A DNA stretch of 64,000 bases, from contig JASBVV010000046.1 of NCBI GenBank assembly GCA_029960885.1, forward strand, positions 41,895 to 105,894, in the 5' to 3' direction. The DNA is from Kyrpidia sp. (GTDB taxonomy: Bacteria; Bacillota; Bacilli; Kyrpidiales; Kyrpidiaceae). The notes below the pieces were generated by a model, which saw only the letters and a program-made list of their open reading frames with translations, was not told where the DNA came from and made no database searches. Within the stretch, counting starts at the first letter, position 1. Each line of letters starts with the position of its first letter. Made by a program: the position numbers and the translations under genes. Positions 58,131-64,000 of the stretch are shown here, in pieces.

Positions 58131-59054
58131 TCAGCGGCGGGCCTCCGCACGGTCCCGAACCCCCCGCACCTGTTCGTGGGCGTGATAGGAACTGCGGACC
58201 AGCGGTCCCGACTCGACATGTCGAAACCCTCGTTTGAATGCCTCGTCGCGAAGCCGGTCGAACTCCTCCGGAGTGTAATACCGATGGACTGCCAGATGTT
58301 TCCGGGTCGGCTGCAGGTACTGACCCACGGTGAGGATGTCGCAATCCACCGCCCGGAGGTCGTCCATCGTTTCCAGGATCTCCTCCCAGGTCTCCCCGAC
58401 GCCGACCATGATGCTCGACTTGGTGGGAATGCCCGGCGCCAGCGATTTCGAGCGCCGCAGCAGCTCCAGGGACCGATCGTATTTCGCGCGGGAACGCACC
58501 CGGTCCGAGAGCCGCCGGACCGTTTCCACGTTGTGATTGAGGATGTCCGGCTCGGCCGCAAGCACCGTCCGGAGCGATTCTTCCCTGCCCTGAAAATCCG
58601 GAATGAGCACTTCCACCGAGCATTCCGGCGCCCGCCGGCGGATCGCCCGGATGGTGGCGGCAAACACCTCGGCCCCCCCGTCCTCCAGATCATCCCGGGC
58701 CACCGAGGTCACCACCACATGGCGCAGCCCCATGGCCACCACCACCTCGGCCACCCGTTCCGGCTCCTCCAGGTCCAGCTCCGTCGGCCGGCCGCTGGTC
58801 ACCGCACAGAACCGGCAGGCCCGGGTGCAGATTCGCCCGAGGATCATGAACGTGGCCGTCCGATGGGACCAGCACTCATAGATATTCGGGCAGCGGGCCT
58901 CTTCGCAGACCGTGTGAAGAGTCTGCCCCCGCATCAACGATTTGAGTTCGCGGAAATTCTCGTTGGTCCGCAAATGGATTTTAAGCCAATCGGGACGGTG
59001 AGCCGGCCGCCCGGCCGTTTCCTCCGTTCCGGAAAGCACCCGCAATTCCTCCAT
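58131..59054 (-). CDS. lipA: Lipoyl synthase
   Basis: Radical-SAM enzyme that inserts two sulfurs into protein-bound octanoate. The 307-residue protein has the auxiliary-cluster motif [12 protein letters not shown] near residue 50, the radical-SAM CTRACRFC near 75 and [18 protein letters not shown] and GQYLQPT later. It lies between the mutase gene and the BCKDH E2 gene, so it can lipoylate that E2. ATG 59054 follows GGTGGGGG. The 232-nt gap below it (57899-58130) holds no gene that I can see. Confidence 0.95.
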   Translation of the reverse strand: MEELRVLSGTEETAGRPAHRPDWLKIHLRTNENFRELKSLMRGQTLHTVCEEARCPNIYECWSHRTATFMILGRICTRACRFCAVTSGRPTELDLEEPERVAEVVVAMGLRHVVVTSVARDDLEDGGAEVFAATIRAIRRRAPECSVEVLIPDFQGREESLRTVLAAEPDILNHNVETVRRLSDRVRSRAKYDRSLELLRRSKSLAPGIPTKSSIMVGVGETWEEILETMDDLRAVDCDILTVGQYLQPTRKHLAVHRYYTPEEFDRLRDEAFKRGFRHVESGPLVRSSYHAHEQVRGVRDRAEARR

Positions 59055-59080
59055 GCAACCCCCACCTCACCCCGCTCAGA

Positions 59081-60439
59081 CTAGATCCCGATGTCCTCCC
59101 GGTAGGCTTCCAGCCGCCCTTTGATGCTCTGCAGGAATCTCCCGCAAATCCATCCGTCCAACACCCGATGGTCCAAAGACAAACAGAGGTTTACCATGGA
59201 TCGGACGGCGAGCATGTCGCCGGGCATCACCACCGGGCGCTTCGCGATGGCTTCCACGCTGAGGATCGCCGCCTGGCCCCCGTTGAGAATGGGTTGGGAC
59301 AATACCGACCCGAATGCCCCGGTGTTGTTCACCGTAAAGGTCCCTCCCTCCACATCCTCCATGCGGAGCCTGCCCCGGCGGGCCTTGGAGGCCAGATCGT
59401 GCACCGCGTGAGCCAATCCGGTCACCGACAGCCGGTCGGCGTCGCGGATCACAGGCACCCACAGAGCATCCTCGCTCGCCACCGCCACCGAAAGATGGAT
59501 CCGTTTTTTTATTATAATCCGATTGTCCGCCCAGGTGGAGTTCAGGATCGGGTATTCCCTCAGGGTATCCGCCACCGCTTTGAGGAAGAAGGGTAGGTAT
59601 GTCAGAGGAATGCCCTCCCGGCGGCGAAACTCCTCCTTCAACCGCTCGCGCAGGCGGACCAACCCGGTGACATCCGCCTCTACCATGGTCCAGGCGTGGG
59701 GCGCCGCATGCACGCTTTCCACCATGTGCCGGGCGATGGCCCGGCGAATCGGCGAAGCCTCGACGATCTCGACATCCTCTTCAGGGGAAACGTCCGAAAC
59801 CTGCGGCCCACCCGGCGCGGTCCCCCCGGCGGTTCGCACCGGATTCCCGGTCCGCTGCGCCGACTCCGGCCCGAAGGCCGGCCGCGCCAACCAGGCCAGC
59901 ACATCACGCCGGGTTACCCGCCCGCCGGCCCCGGTGCCGGGAATCTGCTCCAGCCGTAAGCCGTACTCCCTGGCCAGTTTCCGGACGGCCGGCGAATAGC
60001 GTCCTCTCAGGGAATCCATTCCGACGTGCGACAGGGCGAACCCTGCTTCCCGGCGCCTCCGGTTCCCTGCCGCTTCCCGGGCGGCAACCCCGTGCGGCAG
60101 CCCGGACCCCGCCTCCGGAGCGGCCCATGACGATTCGGCCGCCCCGGCCGCCGTCTCTGCGGCGGGGGCGGAGGAGATCTCCGCCCCCCCGGCGGCGGCC
60201 GTCTCAAACGCTTCGATCAAGGCGACCGGCGTACCCGCCGGCACCGTTTCTCCTTCCCGCACGAGGCATTGCATCAGGATGCCCCCGGTGTCGGCGGGCA
60301 GTTCCGCCGTCACCTTATCGGTGATCACTTCGGCGATCGGTTCATATTTATGCACCGTCTCTCCGACCTTTTTGAGCCAGCGGGACAACATTCCCTCGGT
60401 GACACTCTCCCCCAACTGGGGCATTTTGATTTGGATCAT
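59081..60439 (-). CDS. bkdB: Branched-chain 2-oxoacid dehydrogenase E2 (acyltransferase)
   Basis: Core acyltransferase of the complex that oxidises the 2-oxoacids of Val, Leu and Ile. The 452-residue protein has a lipoyl domain with VITDKVTAE (lysine near residue 42), an Ala-rich linker and a peripheral-subunit-binding domain (YSPAVRKLAREYGLRLEQIPGTGAGGRVTRRDVLAWL). The catalytic domain has TFTVNNTGAFGS and DHRVLDG. ATG 60439 follows GAGGAGGGGG. Pyruvate specificity is possible, but the neighbours argue for branched-chain substrates. Confidence 0.92.
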   Translation of the reverse strand: MIQIKMPQLGESVTEGMLSRWLKKVGETVHKYEPIAEVITDKVTAELPADTGGILMQCLVREGETVPAGTPVALIEAFETAAAGGAEISSAPAAETAAGAAESSWAAPEAGSGLPHGVAAREAAGNRRRREAGFALSHVGMDSLRGRYSPAVRKLAREYGLRLEQIPGTGAGGRVTRRDVLAWLARPAFGPESAQRTGNPVRTAGGTAPGGPQVSDVSPEEDVEIVEASPIRRAIARHMVESVHAAPHAWTMVEADVTGLVRLRERLKEEFRRREGIPLTYLPFFLKAVADTLREYPILNSTWADNRIIIKKRIHLSVAVASEDALWVPVIRDADRLSVTGLAHAVHDLASKARRGRLRMEDVEGGTFTVNNTGAFGSVLSQPILNGGQAAILSVEAIAKRPVVMPGDMLAVRSMVNLCLSLDHRVLDGWICGRFLQSIKGRLEAYREDIGI

Positions 60440-60451
60440 TTCGCCCCCTCC

Positions 60452-61435
60452 TCAAAACCGGGCCAACTCCCGCATCGCCCGGGCCATGCGGGGAACCGTT
60501 AACACATATTCTTTTTCCAGGTCGGGGTTAAACGGCATGGCCGGAACCTCCGGTCCCGCCAAGCGCATCACCGGGGCATCCAGGGAAAAGAGGGCCTTCT
60601 CGGCGATGAGGGCCGCCACCTCCGCTCCAACCCCGCCCACTTTGTTATCCTCGTGAACAATCATGACCTTCCCGGTTTTTTCGGCCGCCTCGAGGATCGC
60701 CGACTCGTCCAGCGGGCGCAGACTTCGCAGGTCCAGGACATGCGCGGAAATTCCCTCGCCCTGCACGACGTTCGCCGCCTCGAGGACCGTGTGGAGCGTC
60801 ATCCCGTAGGAAATGACCGTGATGTCCGTCCCCTCCCGGGCCACCCGGGCTGTGCCGATGGGCACCGTATAATCCGCCTCGGGCACCTCGCCCCTGATGG
60901 ACCGATAACATTTTTTGTGTTCGAAAAACAGCACCGGATCATCGTCCCGGATCGCCGCCTTGAGCAGCCCCTTGACATCGTACGGAGTGGCCGGCGCCAC
61001 CACTTTGAGGCCAGGAATGTGATAGAACAAGGCCTCCACGCTTTGAGAGTGGTACAGGCCGCCGTGCACACCGCCGCCGTAGGGCGCCCGGATCACCAGC
61101 GGGCAATACCAGTCGTTGTTCGATCGATAACGCATTTTGGCCGCCTCACTGATGATCTGGTTCACCGCCGGCAGGATGAAATCGGCAAACTGGATCTCTG
61201 CCACAGGCCGCATGCCGTACAAAGACGCCCCGATCGCCACGCCCACAATGGCCGACTCCGCCAGCGGCGCATCCAGCACCCGCTCCGCTCCAAACTCCTC
61301 CAAAAGGCCCAGGGTGGCCCGGAACACGCCGCCCCGGACGCCCACATCCTCACCGAGGACGAAAACCGACGAATCCCTAGCCATTTCCTCCCTCAGCGCG
61401 TCCCGCACCGCTTCGATATACGTTTTCAGCGCCAT
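60452..61435 (-). CDS. bkdAB: Branched-chain 2-oxoacid dehydrogenase E1 beta subunit
   Basis: Thiamine-diphosphate-binding partner of E1 alpha. The 327-residue protein has VLGEDVGVRGGVFRATLGLLEEFGAERVLDAPLAESAIVGVAIGASLYGMRPVAEIQFADF near the start and the transketolase C-terminal domain later. ATG 61435 (MALKTYIEAV) follows GAGGTGAGG. Gene order E1alpha-E1beta-E2 is standard. Confidence 0.94.
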   Translation of the reverse strand: MALKTYIEAVRDALREEMARDSSVFVLGEDVGVRGGVFRATLGLLEEFGAERVLDAPLAESAIVGVAIGASLYGMRPVAEIQFADFILPAVNQIISEAAKMRYRSNNDWYCPLVIRAPYGGGVHGGLYHSQSVEALFYHIPGLKVVAPATPYDVKGLLKAAIRDDDPVLFFEHKKCYRSIRGEVPEADYTVPIGTARVAREGTDITVISYGMTLHTVLEAANVVQGEGISAHVLDLRSLRPLDESAILEAAEKTGKVMIVHEDNKVGGVGAEVAALIAEKALFSLDAPVMRLAGPEVPAMPFNPDLEKEYVLTVPRMARAMRELARF

Positions 61436-61463
61436 GGCCCTCACCTCCGCCCCGGTTTTCCGC

Positions 61464-62468
61464 TCATCCTTCCCGGTACACGTAACGCAGCAGTTCGTCC
61501 GGATCGGGGCCTTTCGCCCGCTCGGCGTACGCCGTCGCCTCGTCCACTTCCATTTGCACCTCGTGGTCAATAGCCCGCAACTCGGCCTCGCCGGCAACCC
61601 CCGTCTCCGTCAGATATTGTCCGAAACGGAGAATCGGATCGTTTTTTCGGGCCTCCTCCATCTCTTCCCGGGACCGGTAGGCGCGGTCGTCATCATCGCT
61701 GGAATGCGGGGTCAATCGCACCGTTCTCGCTTCGACCAGAGTCGGGCCTTCCCCCCGCCGAGCCCGGTCCGTCGCCGCTTTCATCGCCCGGTACACTTCC
61801 AGCACGTCTCCGCCGTCCACGGCGATCCCCGGCATGCCGTAGCCGGACGCCCGGTCGGCCACACGGGCGGCGGCCAGTTGTTTCCCGGCGGGAACCGAGA
61901 TGGCGTATCCGTTGTTCTGGCAGAAGAACACCACGGGCAGCCGGTGCACCCCCGCAAAATTCAGTCCTTCGTGAAAATCCCCCTGGTTGCTGGAACCTTC
62001 CCCGAACGAGACGTAGGCCACCACATCGTCGCCCCGCATCCGCGCGGCAAGAGCGATCCCGACGGCATGGGGGATCTGCGTGGACACCGGACTCGAGCCG
62101 GAGACGATCCGGTGCCGCCGACTGCCGAAATGGTTCGGCATTTGACGTCCGCCGCTGTTGGGATCCTCGGCCTTGGCGAACGCCGCCAGGAGCAAATCCC
62201 GAACCGTCTGGCCAAAAGCCAGCGCCACGGCCGTATCCCGATAATACGGCAGGACATAATCTTTCGACCGGTCCAAGGCGTACGCGGCTCCGACCTGGGC
62301 CCCTTCGTGGCCTTGACAGGAGATGACAAAAGGAATTTTCCCGGCGCGATTCAGGACCCACATCCGCTCATCCGCCCGGCGCGCCAACAGCATGAGCCGG
62401 TACATGGCCAGGACATCCTCTCGGGAGAGTCCCAGGGCCTCATGGCGATTCCGCATTTCCACACTCAT
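61464..62468 (-). CDS. bkdAA: Branched-chain 2-oxoacid dehydrogenase E1 alpha subunit
   Basis: Decarboxylates branched-chain 2-oxoacids with thiamine diphosphate. The 334-residue protein has FVISCQGHEGAQVGAAYAL, GSSPVSTQIPHAVGIALAARM and the ThDP motif SFGEGSSNQGDFHEGLNFAGVHRLPVVFFCQNN. ATG 62468 has AAAGGAGG 8 nt upstream; a TTG at 62525 overlapping the bcd stop is a poorer candidate. No E3 (lpd) gene is in the cluster. Confidence 0.93.
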   Translation of the reverse strand: MSVEMRNRHEALGLSREDVLAMYRLMLLARRADERMWVLNRAGKIPFVISCQGHEGAQVGAAYALDRSKDYVLPYYRDTAVALAFGQTVRDLLLAAFAKAEDPNSGGRQMPNHFGSRRHRIVSGSSPVSTQIPHAVGIALAARMRGDDVVAYVSFGEGSSNQGDFHEGLNFAGVHRLPVVFFCQNNGYAISVPAGKQLAAARVADRASGYGMPGIAVDGGDVLEVYRAMKAATDRARRGEGPTLVEARTVRLTPHSSDDDDRAYRSREEMEEARKNDPILRFGQYLTETGVAGEAELRAIDHEVQMEVDEATAYAERAKGPDPDELLRYVYREG

Positions 62469-62521
62469 CTCCGATGCCTCCTTTGCTCCGAACGCCGTCC
62501 GGGTGATTCCGCCCACGCGGA

Positions 62522-63595
62522 TCAATGGTGAACCACGTATGTGCTGCGCACCTGCCTCAAGACGGCGATCCGCTCCTCTGCCAACCGATCCGCCGCCTGG
62601 TTGGCCGGTATGCCCTTCTTTCTGGCCATCGCCAGGACGTCCCGCACCCGGTCGTAGATCTGGTCCACCCGGGTCCGCACCCGCTCCGGGCTGTAGCCCT
62701 GCATTTCATCGGCCACATGGATGACCCCGCCGGCATTCGCGACGTAATCGGGCACGTACAGAATTCCCCGGGCTTCCAGTTCGGACCCGTGCCGATCTTC
62801 CGCCAGTTGATTGTTCGCCGATCCCGCCACGATCCGGCAGTGCAGCCGGGAGATCGTCCGGTCGTTGATGACCCCGCCCAAGGCACAGGGCGCAAATACA
62901 TCGCAGTCGACATCAACAATCCCGTCCGGATCCGCGCGTCCGGCTCCAAACGCGTGAATGGCCCGCGCGACCGCCTCTTCCCGAAGGTCCGCGACCACCA
63001 GATTCGCCCCGGCGCCGTGCAGAAGCTCGCACAATCGAAACCCCACGCTACCGAGCCCTTGCACCGCCACCGTCCGTCCCGCCGGGTCCTCGCTCCCAAA
63101 GACCTCTTTTAAAGCCGCCTGGATGCTGCGAAACACCCCCAGCGCCGTCATCGGACTGGGATCACCGCCGCCTCCTGAGGATGGAGACACCCCGGTGACG
63201 TAAGGGGTTTCCAGCCGGATCCAATCCATCTCCCGGGTGCCGGTGCCGACATCCTCGGCGGTGATGTACCGGCCGGCCAGACTCTGCACATACCGGCCGA
63301 ACGCCCGAAAGAGGGCTTCGTTTTTGTCCGTCAGGGGATCTCCGATGATCACCGCTTTCCCGCCGCCGTAATTCAGCCCGGCCACCGCCGCTTTGTACGT
63401 CATGCCCCTGGCCAAACGCAGGGCATCGACCACCGCCTCGGACTCGGTCGCATACGTCCACATCCGGCAGCCGCCCAGGGCCGGCCCCAGGGTGGTATCG
63501 TGGATGGCAATGACCGCCCTGAGTCCCGAAGACGCATCCTGACAGAACACCACCTGTTCGTAATCGAACGACGCCATGGTCTTGAAAATATCCAT
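62522..63595 (-). CDS. bcd: Leucine dehydrogenase (Glu/Leu/Phe/Val dehydrogenase family)
   Basis: NAD-dependent deamination of Leu, Val and Ile to 2-oxoacids, which feed the E1 enzyme encoded next. The 357-residue protein has GGCRMWTY, the catalytic-lysine region GLNYGGGKAVIIGDP near residue 80, and the Rossmann motif AVQGLGSVGFRL. ATG 63595 follows CGGAGGAG. First gene of the operon behind a sigma-54 promoter. Confidence 0.94.
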   Translation of the reverse strand: MDIFKTMASFDYEQVVFCQDASSGLRAVIAIHDTTLGPALGGCRMWTYATESEAVVDALRLARGMTYKAAVAGLNYGGGKAVIIGDPLTDKNEALFRAFGRYVQSLAGRYITAEDVGTGTREMDWIRLETPYVTGVSPSSGGGGDPSPMTALGVFRSIQAALKEVFGSEDPAGRTVAVQGLGSVGFRLCELLHGAGANLVVADLREEAVARAIHAFGAGRADPDGIVDVDCDVFAPCALGGVINDRTISRLHCRIVAGSANNQLAEDRHGSELEARGILYVPDYVANAGGVIHVADEMQGYSPERVRTRVDQIYDRVRDVLAMARKKGIPANQAADRLAEERIAVLRQVRSTYVVHH

Positions 63596-63673
63596 GTCCG
63601 CTCCTCCGTTTCATCCCGGACGAGCTCGTCTCGACCGGTCATCGCCTCACCGACATTCTGCACGAAGAATCGG

Positions 63674-63689
63674 AGCAAAAATCATGCCA
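63674..63689 (-). promoter_or_regulatory. Sigma-54 promoter of the bcd-bkd operon
   Basis: Minus-strand TGGCATGATTTTTGCT has GG at 63688-63687 and GC at 63676-63675 with exactly 10 bp between. Predicted start is near 63663, about 68 nt before bcd. Confidence 0.85.
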
Positions 63690-63753
63690 TAAAAAACGGC
63701 GCCGCAGCCACAATCCCGACGCCGAAGGGGACTCCATGAAACGCCCCGGAACG

Positions 63754-63786
63754 TGCAATAAATTTCATTGTATGAAATTTATTGCA
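63754..63786. promoter_or_regulatory. 15-bp-arm perfect palindrome, likely enhancer of the bcd promoter
   Basis: TGCAATAAATTTCAT (63754-63768) and its exact reverse complement (63772-63786) flank TGT. The AT-rich palindrome is centred about 107 bp upstream of the predicted sigma-54 start, the usual place for an activator-binding site. It lacks a flanking uridine run, so a terminator role is less likely. Confidence 0.65.
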
Positions 63787-63838
63787 GGCAAGATCGTTCG
63801 CTCCCTCCCCCTGTCGAGATTCAGGCACCGCAAGCGGA

Positions 63839-63866
63839 GCGGGGTGAGAGTGCCCCTTCACCCCGC
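63839..63866. repeat. Inverted repeat overlapping the 3' end of the activator gene
   Basis: GCGGGGTGA (63839-63847) and TCACCCCGC (63858-63866) form a perfect 9-bp stem around 10 nt. The minus-strand stop codon of the activator gene is within it. No uridine run follows, so termination would be weak. Confidence 0.45.
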
Positions 63867-64000
63867 CCGGTGGTCTATCCCAAGTTTCTCCAATTTGTAA
63901 TATAAATTACGCACCGAAATCCCCAAGCGCCTGGCCGCCTCTGTCTTGTTGCCCGCGACACCGGCCAGGACCCGCTCGATGTGGGCCCGTTCCGCGGCCC
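63858..64000 (-). CDS. bkdR: C-terminal Fis-type HTH of a sigma-54 activator (partial; BkdR-like)
   Basis: The visible last 47 codons read AERAHIERVLAGVAGNKTEAARRLGISVRNLYYKLEKLGIDHRAG, the Fis-type helix-turn-helix that ends NtrC-family enhancer-binding proteins. The rest lies beyond the right edge. Its position next to a sigma-54 promoter of branched-chain catabolism, on the same strand, fits the Bacillus bkdR arrangement. The symbol rests on that context. Confidence 0.8.
   Translation of the reverse strand, partial: AAERAHIERVLAGVAGNKTEAARRLGISVRNLYYKLEKLGIDHRAG

Overview
The window looks like chromosomal DNA from a GC-rich, spore-forming member of the Firmicutes. This rests on a Gram-positive-type PolC, SpoIIM, a PyrR-controlled pyr operon, Bacillus-like gene orders (polC-rimP-nusA-ylxR-ylxQ-infB-rbfA; ylyA-lspA-ylyB-pyrR-pyrP-pyrB; fur-yqzK-xerD-deoB-pupG-dacF), strong GGAGG ribosome binding sites and high GC throughout. 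A Kyrpidia/Alicyclobacillaceae-like thermophile is my inference; nothing in the window proves the genus. No rRNA, tRNA or CRISPR array was seen.

Layout. 1-15268 (+): information-processing block polC, rimP, nusA, ylxR, ylxQ, infB, rbfA, nrnA, truB, ribF, rpsO, pnp. 15269-21886 (+): an accessory island with a small DUF4242 protein, a zinc alcohol dehydrogenase and a four-component soluble diiron monooxygenase of the propane-monooxygenase type (hydroxylase alpha, reductase, hydroxylase beta, coupling protein). Each of its three transcription units is preceded by a sigma-54 -24/-12 promoter with exact GG-N10-GC spacing. A decayed IS607-type recombinase lies just downstream. 22337-26795 (+): odhAB of 2-oxoglutarate dehydrogenase. 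26920-38875 (-): the pyrimidine operon with two PyrR attenuators, ending in a dihydroorotase-family gene that may replace the absent pyrC. 38872-40907 (-): ylyB, lspA, ylyA. 41320-43338: an MFS exporter and two small membrane proteins. 43446-50716 (-): dacF, pupG, deoB, xerD, yqzK, ald, fur, an RNHCP protein and spoIIM. 50784-53751 (-): EndoQ-like PHP protein, ADP-ribose pyrophosphatase and an M20 peptidase. 53774-64000 (-): branched-chain amino acid and propionate catabolism: sigma-54 activator fragment, leucine dehydrogenase, BCKDH E1alpha/E1beta/E2, lipoyl synthase, methylmalonyl-CoA mutase, a B12-domain/epimerase fusion and a carboxyltransferase.

How the genes fit together. The bcd-bkd-mcm-mmdA block can carry valine and isoleucine through acyl-CoAs and propionyl-CoA to methylmalonyl-CoA and succinyl-CoA, with lipA lipoylating E2. 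It starts from a sigma-54 promoter with a large palindrome about 107 bp upstream and the activator gene next door. The monooxygenase island would oxidise propane or a similar short alkane/ketone to an alcohol, and the adjacent dehydrogenase would make the ketone or aldehyde; its activator is not in the window.

Irregularities that deserve checking: one-base frameshifts in infB (essential) and in the hydroxylase alpha gene, and an in-frame loss of roughly 75 codons from deoB that removes metal ligands. The infB case suggests that some indels may be sequence errors.
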